Counted from the stretch's first letter, positions 42,536 through 53,700 are shown. The stretch is DNA of 64,000 nucleotides from 62-47 sp051954235 (GCA_051954235.1 JBQCHY010000069.1:5898-69897), one strand, 5' to 3'. Notes: a model not told the origin generated them from the sequence alone. Numbers and translations are program-made.

Positions 42536-42772
42536 TCAGCCGACCTTGCTCCCGACGTCGGATCGCGCCGCGGCCGAAGCTTGCGCATTGTGGTCGATGG
42601 TCTTGACGGGCTCGGACTTTTCCGCAGTCTTTTCATCGTCCTGCATGCCCTTCTTGAAGGCCTTGATGCCCTGCGCGACATCGCCCATCAAGTCGGAAAT
42701 CTTTCCGCGCCCAAAAAGCAGCAGGACAATCGCGATCACGACGATCCAGTGCCAAATGCTGAGTGAACCCAT
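42536..42772 (-). CDS. tatA: Sec-independent translocase protein TatA
   Basis: The 78-residue protein starts at 42772, after GGAGGA at 8 nt; an upstream in-frame start has no comparable site. It begins MGSLSIWHWIVVIAIVLLLFGRGKISDLMGD, the TatA transmembrane helix with FGRGK hinge, and continues with the amphipathic helix VAQGIKAFKKGMQDD. It is followed by tatB and tatC on the same strand. Confidence 0.95.
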   Translation of the reverse strand: MGSLSIWHWIVVIAIVLLLFGRGKISDLMGDVAQGIKAFKKGMQDDEKTAEKSEPVKTIDHNAQASAAARSDVGSKVG

Positions 42773-42926
42773 CCTGCATTCCTCCAAACGCGCGCGGCCG
42801 GCTACCGGCCTCATCTCGCCTGAACCTAGTTGGCGGAGGCGGTAAAAACAAGGACTTAAGCCGCGTCAAATCGCGAGGCACAGCCCGTCTTTCGGCTAGT
42901 CTTAACGCGTCGCGGCCGCTGTGAAA

Positions 42927-43694
42927 TCAGGCTTCCGCGTCGCCTTCGGGTTCCACCGGCGGGGCCAACGCCAGTTCGAGTTCGCCGTCTTCCAGCGGGT
43001 CCTCGTCCTCGCGCAACGCCGGATCGTCCGACGGCACCGGAACGCTAAAGCCGGACGGCAGGCGGGAGTCGAGCAGGCCCGTGCCTTTCAGTTCTTCGAG
43101 ACCCGGCAGATCGCCGAGCGCTTCGAGGCTGAACTGCGAGAGGAAGGTTTCGGTGGTGCCGAAGGTCAACGGACGGCCCGGCGTCTTGCGACGGCCGCGC
43201 GGACGAATCCATCCGGTCTCCAACAACACATCCAGCGTGCCCTTCGACGTGACGACACCGCGAATTTCTTCGATCTCGGCGCGCGTCACCGGCTGGTGAT
43301 AGGCAATGATCGCCAACACCTCAATCGCCGCACGCGACAGCTTGCGCGTCTCGGTGCTTTCGCGCGTCATCAGCCACGCCAGATCGCCGGCGGTGCGGAA
43401 GGTCCACTTGTTGGCAACGCGCACCAGGTTGATGCCACGCATCGCGTAATCAGCTTGCAACTGTGCAAGCGCCGCCTTGATGTCGACGCCTTCCGGCATC
43501 CGCTTGGCGAGCGACGCGGTGTCGAGCGGCTCGGACGATGCGAACAGCAACGCTTCGAGGAGACGCAATTCCTCGGGCCGCCCTTCGGGTTGCGCGCCAG
43601 ACTGCTCGGCAGGAGACTGTTCGGCGTCGGACTGCTCGACGATGTTTTCGACGATCTCGAGATGTTCGACGCGCTTCTCAGCCAGACTCGCCAT
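42927..43694 (-). CDS. scpB: Segregation and condensation protein ScpB
   Basis: ScpB joins ScpA and SMC in the condensin that organises the chromosome. The product is 255 residues from the ATG at 43694, preceded by AAGGAG at about 9 nt; an upstream GTG is less likely. After a charged N-terminal part come two winged-helix domains: LRLLEALLFASSEPLDTASLAKRMP, AIEVLAIIAYHQPVTRAEIEEIRGV and TLDVLLETGWIRPRGRRKTPGRPLTFGTTETFL. The gene lies 21 bp downstream of scpA. Confidence 0.94.
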   Translation of the reverse strand: MASLAEKRVEHLEIVENIVEQSDAEQSPAEQSGAQPEGRPEELRLLEALLFASSEPLDTASLAKRMPEGVDIKAALAQLQADYAMRGINLVRVANKWTFRTAGDLAWLMTRESTETRKLSRAAIEVLAIIAYHQPVTRAEIEEIRGVVTSKGTLDVLLETGWIRPRGRRKTPGRPLTFGTTETFLSQFSLEALGDLPGLEELKGTGLLDSRLPSGFSVPVPSDDPALREDEDPLEDGELELALAPPVEPEGDAEA

Positions 43695-43715
43695 GGCGGT
43701 GTCTCCTTCTTCCAC

Positions 43716-44552
43716 TTACTGCACCGGAGTGTCCGGCGCAGCCGTTGCATCGGGTGCCGCGACCGGCATCCGCTTGCGAAAATACAGCGGCGCGAACGCC
43801 TGCTTCTGATTCACTTCCATCGTGCCTTCGCGCACCAATTCGAGTGTCGCGGCAAAGCTCGACGCGAATACCGTGGCGCGCTGCGACGGATCGATAACGT
43901 ACGTCATCAGATACTCGTCGAGGCAGCTCCACTCCTCCGCCACACCGACGAGACGCTCCAGCGACGCGCGCGCTTCCGCGAGCGACCACACGGTGCGCTT
44001 GGCAAGATGCACGGTCGCGAGCACACGCTGCTGCCGTTGCGCGGCGTAGGCGCTCAACAGATCGAACAGCGTCGCCGTGAATTTCGGATGCTTGATCTCG
44101 GCGATCGCTTCCGGCTGACCGCGCATAAAGATATCGCGCTGCAATTGCGGACGCGTCATCAAACGGTTCGCGGCTTCACGAATGGCTTCGAGCCGACGCA
44201 GCCGATTGGCCAGCGCGGTCGCCATTTCCTCGGCGCTCGGCCCTTCCTCGGCTGGCGGCTCCGGTAACAGCAGCCGCGACTTGAGGAAAGCGAGCCATGC
44301 CGCCATCACCAGATAATCGGCGGCAAGCTCAAGACGGATTTTCCGCGCTGCCTCGATAAATGCCAGATACTGATCGGCCAGCGCCAGGATGGAAATCTTG
44401 GCGAGATCGACCTTCTGCTGACGCGCCAGGTTGAGCAGCAGGTCGAGCGGACCTTCATAGCCCTCGACGTCGACAACCAGCGCCACATCGTCGTCAGCCT
44501 GCTCGGCAACCGCAGGCCGTCCGGTCTCGAATGACAGAATTTCCGCGCTCAT
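43716..44552 (-). CDS. scpA: Segregation and condensation protein ScpA
   Basis: The 278-residue kleisin has the typical N-terminal SMC-neck-binding part YEGPLDLLLNLARQQKVDLAKISILALADQYL and LAADYLVMAAWLAFLKSRLLLP. The C-terminal winged helix (VFASSFAATLELVREGTMEVNQKQAFAPLYFRKR) contacts the SMC head. Its start overlaps the end of nagZ by 4 bp, and scpB follows. The overlaps indicate coupled expression of nagZ-scpA-scpB. Confidence 0.94.
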   Translation of the reverse strand: MSAEILSFETGRPAVAEQADDDVALVVDVEGYEGPLDLLLNLARQQKVDLAKISILALADQYLAFIEAARKIRLELAADYLVMAAWLAFLKSRLLLPEPPAEEGPSAEEMATALANRLRRLEAIREAANRLMTRPQLQRDIFMRGQPEAIAEIKHPKFTATLFDLLSAYAAQRQQRVLATVHLAKRTVWSLAEARASLERLVGVAEEWSCLDEYLMTYVIDPSQRATVFASSFAATLELVREGTMEVNQKQAFAPLYFRKRMPVAAPDATAAPDTPVQ

Positions 44553-45580
44553 ACGTTTGTCTCCCCGGCACGGCCGATGAGCGCCGCCAGTTCCGCGCGC
44601 CCCGCCGCGATATCGAAGCCGGCATCCGGCGCCCTTCGCGCGGCCAGCGCCGCCGCCGCGCGCGCCTTGGCTTCGCCTGCGAGCATCGGCGTCTCCTGAG
44701 CGACCGCGCGCATCTCATCGAGCTTGCCGTTGCAATGCAACGCGACGTCGCAGCCGGCCGCGAACAACGCGCGCGTCCTGTCCGCGATCGAGCCTTCCAG
44801 CGCGTTCATCGACACGTCGTCGCTCATCAGCAAGCCTTGGAACCCGATCCCATCGCGAATCACCTGCCTAATCATTGTCGCAGAAGTGGTCGCGGGTTGG
44901 GCAGAATCAATGGCGCTAAACACAACATGTGCGGTCATCGCCATCGGCAAATCCGCCAACGGCCGAAACGCCGCGAAATCGGTCCGCTCGAGTTCCGCGC
45001 GGGGCGTATCCACCAACGGAAGCCGCAAATGGCTGTCGGCGGTTGCCCGCCCATGACCGGGAATGTGCTTTAGAACCGGGAGCACGCCCCCCACCCGCAG
45101 GCCATCGGTAACCGCGCGGGCGATCGCCGCGACCTTCGCGGGTTCCGTGCCATAGGCGCGGTTGCCGATCACGGCATCGGCGCCCGCGACGGGAACGTCG
45201 GCCAGCGGCAGGCAATCGACGGTGATGCCGAGCGCGGACAGATCGAACGCAATCAGCGCGGCCGCGAAGTGAGCGGCCCGCAGCCCCAGTCCGGGGTCCT
45301 TGTCGTAAAGCAGGCCGAACACGGCGCCCGGCGGATAGATCGGCCAATGCGGCGGGCCGAGTCGCTGAACCCTGCCGCCTTCCTGATCGATCAGGACCGG
45401 CGCATCACGTCCGCCGACGCAGTCCCGCAGGCTCGCCACCAGGTCCTTGACCTGCGACGGGCTATCGACATTCCGCTTGAAGAGGATAAAGCCCCACGGC
45501 TGCTGATCACGCAGAAACGCACGTTCGTCAGCGGTCAGAGCAAGCCCGGAAACTCCGGCAATAAAAGCGCGCGCGTCCAT
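44549..45580 (-). CDS. nagZ: Beta-N-acetylhexosaminidase NagZ
   Basis: NagZ removes N-acetylglucosamine from muropeptides during cell-wall recycling. The 343-residue GH3 enzyme shows FILFKRNVDSP, LIDQEGGRVQRLGPP, KHIPGHGRATADSH (catalytic His loop), MTAHVVFSAID and the nucleophile region LMSDDVSMNAL. No signal peptide is present, in line with a cytoplasmic enzyme. The gene lies between the SPOR protein and scpA genes. Confidence 0.94.
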   Translation of the reverse strand: MDARAFIAGVSGLALTADERAFLRDQQPWGFILFKRNVDSPSQVKDLVASLRDCVGGRDAPVLIDQEGGRVQRLGPPHWPIYPPGAVFGLLYDKDPGLGLRAAHFAAALIAFDLSALGITVDCLPLADVPVAGADAVIGNRAYGTEPAKVAAIARAVTDGLRVGGVLPVLKHIPGHGRATADSHLRLPLVDTPRAELERTDFAAFRPLADLPMAMTAHVVFSAIDSAQPATTSATMIRQVIRDGIGFQGLLMSDDVSMNALEGSIADRTRALFAAGCDVALHCNGKLDEMRAVAQETPMLAGEAKARAAAALAARRAPDAGFDIAAGRAELAALIGRAGETNV

Positions 45581-45626
45581 TCTGGCCGATTAGCGCGCGC
45601 TCTCCGAAGGGTCAAGGAAAGCGCCG

Positions 45627-47048
45627 TTAATTCCTTTGGACGACGCACTGGCCACCGGCGGCCTTGAGATTTCCACAGAATTGAACGGCCTGCTCCGACG
45701 TGCCGAACGGCCCCACCATGGCGCGATAATAAACGCCACGCGATCCCAGATCCGCTCGCTTGATTAGCGGGGTACGCGATCCAAACGAGGACGGGAACTT
45801 ATGCTGCAACGCCTTGAACGATGCACGTGCATCGGCCTCGCTGCGCTGCGACGACACTTGAACAACGTAGCCGCCCGTTGCAGCGGGAGCTTCCGTCTGA
45901 GTCGGGTTGACCGAGGCAACGCGGCCCGGTGTCGCCTGCGGTGCCAGCGAGAGTGGCGCGTTGGCGCTTGGAGCCGCGGCTGATTGCGGGACGGCGGCAC
46001 GCGTGGTCGCCGGCGGCGCGGGCACCGGAGCCGGTGCGGGCGCTCGCTGGGTCACCGGTTCAGCGGCGGTCGCCGTGGCCTCATCCGAGCGCACCATCAG
46101 CGTCTTGATCTTGCGCGGCTCGCCACCGCCGACGGCGGCGGCGCTTCCGCCATTGGCGGCCAGCTTGTTGCCCGGAGCAACGCTGGCGGTCGACGGCGGA
46201 TTGGCATTCTGGTTCAGCGGCGGAAATACCACGCGCGGTCCGGACTTGGCGATATCCTTGACGTCGACGGGCTGTTCTTCGCGCGAGACCAGTTTCTCGG
46301 TCGCATTGCCAGCGGCCATCCGATCCTGAATCTGCTTGCCGGCACCATCTGCGGACGCCGACGGCGGCACCACCTTGTTCGGCCCGGCATCGGCCTTGAT
46401 GATCGGAGGCTCCCCGCTGCGCGTCGTGCCGACGAAGGTGCGATAGGCGAATGCAGCGCCGGTGCCTACGACAGCCAGAGCGACAACCGCAGCAACAGTG
46501 GCAAGGCCCTTGCGGCGGGGCTTGCGCTCCTCTTCATCGTCTTCGTAGTCGTCCTGATACGAATAGTCGTCGTGATAACCGGCGTGCTGCTGGCTGCCGT
46601 AGGCCGCATGATCCGCGTCGGCATCCGCAGGGCCGTAAAGCGCGTCATCGTAACGCGACTCGTGATGAGCCTCGGGCTGCACCTGCGGCGACGTATGATA
46701 GGTCGGCTCGGGCAAATGATGCGCGGCGGCGTAGCGCCGAAGCGGATGCACATCCCGGGGAATGGCAGGCTCGGCCGGTTGCTGCTGCTCGGCGTGACGC
46801 CGCATCCATGGCGGCGGCCCGGCCGCGCGACCGTCGTCAGCCTCATAGTCGGCTTCCGCCGGAGGTGACGGCTGGCGGCGCGGCGAGACGGTTGCCCGCT
46901 CCTGTCCAAAATCTGCATTCGGATCGGCCTGGCCGATCAAGCGGGCGAGTTCGGCAAGCGGATCGCTTTCGACCTTTGCCGACGGACGGTAATCGCGATC
47001 CATCGTATCTGCCGTTGCGTAAGTGCGTTCGTGATATCGATCAGCCAT
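45627..47048 (-). CDS. SPOR-domain membrane protein
   Basis: The 473-residue protein from the ATG at 47048 has an N-terminal charged cytoplasmic region rich in Asp, Tyr and His (to about 180), a basic KPRRKG stretch, one transmembrane helix (about 188-206, LATVAAVVALAVVGTGAAFAY), a long Ala/Pro/Ser linker, and a C-terminal SPOR domain (about 397-470) with GGYVVQVSSQRSEADARASFKALQHKFP. SPOR domains bind denuded peptidoglycan at the septum, so a role in division is likely. The position between argS and nagZ is conserved in Rhizobiales. Confidence 0.88.
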   Translation of the reverse strand: MADRYHERTYATADTMDRDYRPSAKVESDPLAELARLIGQADPNADFGQERATVSPRRQPSPPAEADYEADDGRAAGPPPWMRRHAEQQQPAEPAIPRDVHPLRRYAAAHHLPEPTYHTSPQVQPEAHHESRYDDALYGPADADADHAAYGSQQHAGYHDDYSYQDDYEDDEEERKPRRKGLATVAAVVALAVVGTGAAFAYRTFVGTTRSGEPPIIKADAGPNKVVPPSASADGAGKQIQDRMAAGNATEKLVSREEQPVDVKDIAKSGPRVVFPPLNQNANPPSTASVAPGNKLAANGGSAAAVGGGEPRKIKTLMVRSDEATATAAEPVTQRAPAPAPVPAPPATTRAAVPQSAAAPSANAPLSLAPQATPGRVASVNPTQTEAPAATGGYVVQVSSQRSEADARASFKALQHKFPSSFGSRTPLIKRADLGSRGVYYRAMVGPFGTSEQAVQFCGNLKAAGGQCVVQRN

Positions 47049-47152
47049 CTGATGTGCATCCCCTTCGGGAAAGCGCCGACCCGTCGTTCTAACGAAACGA
47101 ACGCTACCGGATGCCGACCACACACCCCATGCCGCCGACGATCCAACCTACT

Positions 47153-48946
47153 CTATCGCATCTCGACTGGCGCATCGACGCCGAGAACGGCGAGACCGGA
47201 TGCCAGAACCGAGACGACGCCCTGAACCAATGCCAGACGCGATAAGGTAAGTTCTGCATCATTATTCATAATGAAGCGTAAATGAGGCGCATCCCGCCCC
47301 TTGGTCCAAAGCGCGTGAAATTCGCTGGCAAGATCATAGAGATAGAAGGCCACCCGATGGGGCTCGTGGGCCAGCGCCGCGGCTTCGAGGGTGCGAGGGT
47401 AAAGGGCAAGCCTGCGAATTAAATCAAGTTCAGCGGGATCGGCCAGCCGACCGAGCTTCGCGGCACGCAGGAACTTAAGCCGCGCGGCGTCATCCTCCGG
47501 CAGATCAGCAATCACTTCGCGGGCATTGCGGAAGATCGAATGGCCGCGGGCATGGCCGTACTGGACGTAGAAGACAGGGTTGTCCTTCGACTGCTCGATC
47601 ACCTTTGCGAGATCAAAATCCAGCACCGCGTCGTTCTTGCGGAACAGCATCATGAAACGCACGGCGTCACAGCCGACCTCGTCGACCACTTCGCGCAGCG
47701 TGACGAAATCGCCGGCGCGCTTCGACATCTTCACCGGCTCGCCGTTTCGCAACAGCTTCACGAGCTGCACGATCTTGACGTCGAGCGCGGCCTCGTCGTT
47801 GGTGACGGCCTTGATCGCCGCCTGCATCCGCTTGATGTAGCCGCCATGGTCGGCGCCCCAGACGTCGACGAGATCGCGGAAGCCGCGATCGTACTTGGTC
47901 TTGTGATAGGCGATGTCGGACGCGAAGTAGGTATAGCCACCGTTCGACTTCAATAGCGGCCGATCGACATCGTCGCCGTAGGCGGTGGCGCGGAACAGCG
48001 TCTGCTCGCGATCTTCCCAGTCCTCCACCGGCGCGCCCTTCGGCGGCGGCAGACGGCCTTCATAAACATCGCCCTTGGCGCGCAGGAAATCGATGGTTGC
48101 GGCAACACGATCGTCGCCGCCCTCGATCAGCGAACGCTCCGAGAAGAACACCTCATGCGTGATGTTGAGCGCAGCGAGATCCCCGCGGATCATCTCCATC
48201 ATCATGGCGATGGCGGTGGCGCGTACGCCCGGCAACCACTCGGATTCCGATTGTTTGAGCAGCGCGTTGCCATGCTGCTTCGCCAGCGCCTCGCCGACCG
48301 GCTTGAGATAATCGCCGGGATAAAGCCCGTCCGGAATCTCGCCGATGTTTTCGCCGAGCGCTTCACGATAGCGCAGATAGGCGGAGCGCCCCAGCACATC
48401 GACCTGCGCGCCGGCGTCGTTGATGTAATATTCACGCGTGACGTCATAACCGGCGAAAGCGAGAAGGCTCGCCAGAGCATCGCCGAACACCGCGCCACGA
48501 CAATGGCCGACATGCATCGGCCCCGTCGGGTTTGCGGAGACGTATTCGACGTTGACCTTGTGATCTCCGCCAATGCGGCTGCGGCCATACCGCGAGCCTT
48601 CGTCGAGAATGCTGCCCAGCGCGTCGATCCAGACCGCCGGCCGCAAGGTCATGTTGATGAAGCCGGGACCGGCGACATCGATGGAAGCCACCAGCGGATC
48701 GGCGCGCAGGCCAGCCGCGATCTTCTCGGCCAGATCACGCGGCTTGGCCTTGGCCTCTTTCGCCAGCACCATCGCGGCATTAGTCGCCATGTCGCCATGG
48801 GAGGCGTCCTTCGGCGGCTCCACCACCACACGCGACAGATTGATACCCGCCGGCAATATCCCTTCGGCGATCAGAGCGCGGCAGACTCCCTGCACCCGCG
48901 CAAGCAGATTGGCGAAAGGATGCGGTGCAGAGACTGGATCGGCCAT
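47153..48946 (-). CDS. argS: Arginyl-tRNA synthetase
   Basis: The 597-residue class I synthetase has the N-terminal Add-1 domain (FANLLARVQGVCRALIAEGI), the HIGH-type motif PTGPMHVGHCRGAVFGD, and a KMSK-type PVKMSKRAGDFVTLREVVDEVG. The DALR anticodon-binding C-terminus ends in ALVQGVVSVLASGLAVLGVDAPVEM. Length is normal. It is 104 bp upstream of the SPOR gene on the same strand. Confidence 0.95.
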   Translation of the reverse strand: MADPVSAPHPFANLLARVQGVCRALIAEGILPAGINLSRVVVEPPKDASHGDMATNAAMVLAKEAKAKPRDLAEKIAAGLRADPLVASIDVAGPGFINMTLRPAVWIDALGSILDEGSRYGRSRIGGDHKVNVEYVSANPTGPMHVGHCRGAVFGDALASLLAFAGYDVTREYYINDAGAQVDVLGRSAYLRYREALGENIGEIPDGLYPGDYLKPVGEALAKQHGNALLKQSESEWLPGVRATAIAMMMEMIRGDLAALNITHEVFFSERSLIEGGDDRVAATIDFLRAKGDVYEGRLPPPKGAPVEDWEDREQTLFRATAYGDDVDRPLLKSNGGYTYFASDIAYHKTKYDRGFRDLVDVWGADHGGYIKRMQAAIKAVTNDEAALDVKIVQLVKLLRNGEPVKMSKRAGDFVTLREVVDEVGCDAVRFMMLFRKNDAVLDFDLAKVIEQSKDNPVFYVQYGHARGHSIFRNAREVIADLPEDDAARLKFLRAAKLGRLADPAELDLIRRLALYPRTLEAAALAHEPHRVAFYLYDLASEFHALWTKGRDAPHLRFIMNNDAELTLSRLALVQGVVSVLASGLAVLGVDAPVEMR

Positions 48947-49053
48947 TGAATTGCTCAGAGGTTCGAATTTACTAGGACTTGTGATGGGCGGTGCAGCTTC
49001 TGGCCGCGCAAAACGGCAATATCAAGCTAACAATATGAAGCCCTCGGCGCCGC

Positions 49054-50238
49054 CTAACGCAAATCCGGGGTCGAGTCAAAAATCCGCCGATACTCGGTCA
49101 GCGCATAGAGGTCCGTCATTCCGGCGATGTAGTTGCAGACGCGCCGGGCGAAATCGCCGTCCGGCTCCCGCCCACCAGCCGGCAGCCATTCGGCGGGCAA
49201 ATCCGAGGGCACGGCCCGGTAGTGCGCGAACAAATCGCTGACCACCCGCTCGGCATCGCCCATCACCCGCATGACACGCGGATGGCGATACATATGCTGT
49301 TTCAGGAAGGCCTTGATCGCGGCCTCTTCCTTGGCAATCTCGGCGGTAAACGTCACCAGCGTGCCGGCGTAATGGCGCACCTCGTCGACGCCGGCGGGCT
49401 TCGCGGCAGCCAGGCGTGTGCGCGTCTCGGTCACCACCGCTCCGATCAGACTTGAAATCAGTTCGCGGATCAGCTCGGCACCGAACCGCGGCTCCGCCAG
49501 TCCCGGATAGCGCGCACTGGTCGCCTCGATCAGGCGCGCCAGCAGCGGCACCGCCTTCAGGTCCGCGATGCTGAACAGTCCGGCGCGTAAGCCATCGTCC
49601 ATGTCGTGCGCGTCATAGGCGATATCGTCGGCAACGGCGGCGACCTGGGCTTCCAACGAGGCGAAGCTCCACAATTCGAGATCGTAGACGTGATTGAATT
49701 CGGCGATCCCCACCGGCAGCTTGTGGTTGGCATCGGGACCGCAGCGATCCAGCAACGGGCCGTTGTGCTTGACGATGCCTTCCAGCGTTTCCCAGGTCAG
49801 GTTGAGGCCGTCGAAACTCGGGTAGCGATGCTCCAGCGCCGTCACCACCCGCAATGTCTGCGCGTTGTGATCGAAGCCGCCGTAATCCCTCAGGCAACGG
49901 TCCAGCGCCCGCTCTCCCGCGTGGCCGAACGGCGGGTGGCCAAGATCGTGGGCCAGCGCCAGCGTTTCGGTCAGGTCCTCGTCCAGCCCCAGTTGCCGCG
50001 CCAGCGCGCGGGCGATCTGCGCCACTTCAAGCGAATGGGTCAGCCGGGTGCGGTAATGGTCGCCCTCGTGGAAAACGAAAACCTGGGTCTTATGCTTGAG
50101 GCGGCGGAAGGCGGTGGAATGGATGACGCGGTCGCAATCGCGCCGGAAGGCACTGCGGGTCGCGCTCGGCGGCTCCTCGAACTGCCGTCCCCGGCTGCGA
50201 GCCGGGTCGCAGGCATAAGCCTGCCGGGGAGCAGCCAT
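49054..50238 (-). CDS. dgt: Deoxyguanosinetriphosphate triphosphohydrolase-like protein
   Basis: The product is 394 residues from the ATG at 50238. It is an HD-domain dNTPase: RDRDR-like FRRDCDRVIHSTAFRRLKHKTQVF, then the HD motif TRLTHSLEVAQIARALAR and LALAHDLGHPPFGHAGE. FDHNAQTLRVVT and VAAVADDIAYDAHDMDDG follow. Such enzymes cleave dNTPs to deoxynucleosides and triphosphate. An upstream in-frame ATG at 50319 would run into the erpA control region. The gene is divergent from erpA, and dgt-erpA is a conserved pair in alphaproteobacteria. Confidence 0.92.
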   Translation of the reverse strand: MAAPRQAYACDPARSRGRQFEEPPSATRSAFRRDCDRVIHSTAFRRLKHKTQVFVFHEGDHYRTRLTHSLEVAQIARALARQLGLDEDLTETLALAHDLGHPPFGHAGERALDRCLRDYGGFDHNAQTLRVVTALEHRYPSFDGLNLTWETLEGIVKHNGPLLDRCGPDANHKLPVGIAEFNHVYDLELWSFASLEAQVAAVADDIAYDAHDMDDGLRAGLFSIADLKAVPLLARLIEATSARYPGLAEPRFGAELIRELISSLIGAVVTETRTRLAAAKPAGVDEVRHYAGTLVTFTAEIAKEEAAIKAFLKQHMYRHPRVMRVMGDAERVVSDLFAHYRAVPSDLPAEWLPAGGREPDGDFARRVCNYIAGMTDLYALTEYRRIFDSTPDLR

Positions 50239-50349
50239 TCCAACCGACACCGTCTTTTTAGCCTCTAAAGTTTGATTCCGCGATCGGTCACACTTAACTA
50301 TGGTTTGCAGCATATACAAATAGATGCCTTTGATTCCGGAGCGATATCA

Positions 50350-50682
50350 ATGACGGCCACCAACGTCACCATCAGCGAGCGGGCCGCCCGCCGCATTGGC
50401 GAGATCCTGAAGACCGAGGGTGACGGCGCGATGCTGCGCATCAGCGTCGAAGGTGGCGGTTGCTCCGGTTTCCAGTACAAATTCGATGTCGAGCGCGCCC
50501 GCGCCGATGGCGACATGGTGATCGCCCGTGACAATGCCGTGGTGCTGGTGGACCCGGCCTCGGCGCCGTTCCTCGCAGGCTCCGAGGTCGATTTCGTCGA
50601 CGACCTGATCGGCGCCTCGTTCCGCGTCAACAATCCGAACGCCACCGCATCGTGCGGCTGCGGCACCAGCTTCTCGGTCTGA
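50350..50682 (+). CDS. erpA: A-type iron-sulfur cluster carrier ErpA/IscA-like
   Basis: The 110-residue protein from the ATG at 50350 has the HesB/IscA fold with the three cluster-binding cysteines in GGGCSGFQYKF and the terminal ASCGCGTSFSV. It delivers Fe-S clusters to apoproteins. The start is supported by GGAG about 7 nt upstream and by the usual MTATNVTISERAARRI start. It is divergent from dgt; the 111-bp gap between them must hold both promoters. Confidence 0.92.
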   Translation: MTATNVTISERAARRIGEILKTEGDGAMLRISVEGGGCSGFQYKFDVERARADGDMVIARDNAVVLVDPASAPFLAGSEVDFVDDLIGASFRVNNPNATASCGCGTSFSV

Positions 50683-50778
50683 TCGAAAGCGTCAGCTTCT
50701 TCACGGTAAAAGGCCGGATGTCTTCCCCTAACGTATGAAAGCAACGATCGCGGCTTCATGCCGACGCGAGTATCGCCT

Positions 50779-53700
50779 TCACTCGGCCGCCGCCGCGTGC
50801 GCCTGCCCCAACTCGGCCTCCTCGAGCTGCGGCTCCAGTTTCCGCTTCAAGCGACGGTCGATACGGTCGAGATAGATGTAAATGACCGGCGTGATGAACA
50901 GCGTCAGAAGCTGCGACACCATCAGGCCGCCGACCACCGCGACGCCAAGCGGCTGACGCAACTCGGCGCCGGCGCCGGTGCCGAGCGCAATCGGCAGAGT
51001 GCCGAAGATCGCGGCGAAGGTCGTCATCATGATCGGACGGAAGCGCAACAGCGCCGCCTCGCGTATGGCATGTTCGGCCGACAATCCGACGCGCCGCCGC
51101 TCGATAGCGAAGTCGACCATCATGATAGCGTTCTTCTTGACGATGCCGACCAGCATGACGATGCCGATCATCGCGATCACCGACAATTCCATCTTGAACA
51201 GCATCAGCGTCAGGATCGCACCGATGCCGGCCGACGGCAGGCCCGAGATGATGGTGATCGGATGGATGAAGCTCTCGTAGAGGATGCCGAGAATCACGAA
51301 GGCCGCGAAGATCGCGGCAAGGATCAGGATGCCCTGCCCGCGCAACGAATCCTGAAACACCTGCGCGGTGCCGGAGAAGCCCGTGACGATGGTGACTGGC
51401 AGCCGTGCCTCGCGCTCGATCTCAGTGATCTTGTCCACCGCGTAGCCAAGCGACACGCCCGGCGCGAGATTGAATGAAATCGTCACCGCAGGCTGCTGGC
51501 CTTGATGGTTGATCTGCAACGGCCCCACCGAAGGCACCATGCGCGCGACCGCATCGAGCGGAATGGGACGCCCCTGCGCCGTTTTCACATAGAGCTTGGA
51601 GAGGTCGGCCGGATCGATGCGGAATTCCGGCTTGGCCTCCATGATGATCTTGTAGTCGTTGGACGGCATGTAAATGGTGCCGACCTGACGCGTGCCGTAA
51701 GCGTTGAACAACTCGTTACGGATCTGGCCGACCGAAATTCCGAACACCGCCGCCTTCTCGCGATCGACTTCGATCGTGAGCTGCGGGTTCTTGATGTAGA
51801 GATCGTTGGTGACGTCGAGCAGGCCCGGCACCTTCGATATCATCTCACTCATCTGCGGTGCCAGCCGATAGAGCGTGTCGGTATCGCCGCTCTGGAGCAC
51901 ATATTGGTACTGGCTCTTGGAGATACGGCCGCCGATGTTGAGATTCTGAATGCTCTGGAAAAACGCTTGCAATCCCGGCACCTGCAACGCGGTGCGGCGC
52001 AGACGCCCAATCACGGTCTGCACGTCATCCCGCTCGCCTTTCGGCTTCAACGAGATGAAGAACCGGCCATAATTGGTTGTCGTGTTAGGGCCGCCGGCTC
52101 CCACAGTGCTATTGATGTATTCCACCGCCGGATCGGCTTGTAACAATGCGGCTAGCGCCTGTTGTCGCTCCGACATCGCATCATACGATGTGTCGGTTGC
52201 GGCTTCGGTGACACCGATCAGGAAGCCAGTGTCTTCCTGCGGAAAAAAGCCTTTGGGGACGATAATGTAGAGATAGATCGTCCCGGCCAACGTCAGCAGC
52301 GTGACGCCGAGCATGACGGACTTGTAGGCCAGCACTCGATCGAGCGCCCATTCGTAAGCGCGCAGCCAGCTTGCGAACATCGCTTCGAATGCGCGCAGCA
52401 CGATATTCGGGCGTTTCTCGTGATCGTGCGAACGCAGCACCCGAGCGCACAACATCGGCGTCAAGGTCAGCGAGACAAATCCGGATACCAGAATGGCGAC
52501 CGCAACCGTCACCGCAAATTCGCGGAACACGCGACCGACGATGCCGCCCATCAGCAGTACCGGGATGAACACCGCGATCAGTGAGAAGGTGATCGAAATG
52601 ATGGTGAAACCGATCTCGCGCGCGCCTTTCAGCGCCGCCTCGAACGGCCGCATTCCCTCCTCGATATGGCGCATGATGTTTTCGAGCATAACAATGGCGT
52701 CATCTACGACGAATCCCACCGACAGCGTCAGTGCCAGTAGCGTCATGTTGTTGATCGAGAAATCGAACAGATACATCAGCGCGCAAGTGCCGACCAACGA
52801 GATCGGCACCGCCAGCGCCGGAATGAACGTCGCCGACGCCGAACGCAGGAACAGGAAGATCACCAGGATCACCAGCGCCACGGCGATCAGCAGCGTCTCC
52901 TCGACGTCCGCGACCGCCTGTCGGATCGAGACCGAGCGATCCATCATGACGTCGACTGACACTGATGGCGGAATTTGCGCCCGCAAGGCCGGCAGCTTGG
53001 CGCGCACGCCGTCCACCACCTCGACGAGGTTGGCGTCGGGCTGCTTCTGGATCGCCAGCACGATGGAACGGTTGCCGTTGAGCCATGTCGCGATCTTGTC
53101 GTTCTCGACGCTGTCATAGATCGAGGCAATCTCGTCGAGCTTCACCGGCGAGCCGTTACGCCACGCAACAATCACCTTGCTGTATTCAGCGGCTTTCGGC
53201 ATCTGGCCGGAGGCGACGAGCGCCACGTCTTGCTTCGGGCCGTTGAGGGTTCCAACCGGCGTGCTTGAATTGGCGTTGGTGACCGCCGCGCGCACATCGT
53301 CGAGCGTCAAGCCGCGCGCCGCGGCGGCCTGCGGATCAACCTGCACGCGAACGGCGAACTTCTGACTGCCGTAGATCAACACCTGCGCGACGCCGGGAAT
53401 CTGCGACAAGGTCTGCCCGACGGTGATCTCGCCGTATTCGTTCACGGCCGACAGCGGCAGTGTATCCGACGACAGCGACAGATAGATCACGGGATAGTCC
53501 GCCGGGTTCACCTTGCGGAAGCTCGGCGGGATCGTCATCTCGATCGGCAGCCGCCGCTGCGCGATGGTCAACGCCGTCTGCACATCCAGCGACGCAGCAT
53601 CGATATTGCGGTTGAGATCAAACTGGATGGTGATGCTCGACTGGCCTTGCGACGATTGCGACGACATCGACGAGATGCCGGCAATGGTCGAGAGTTGCCG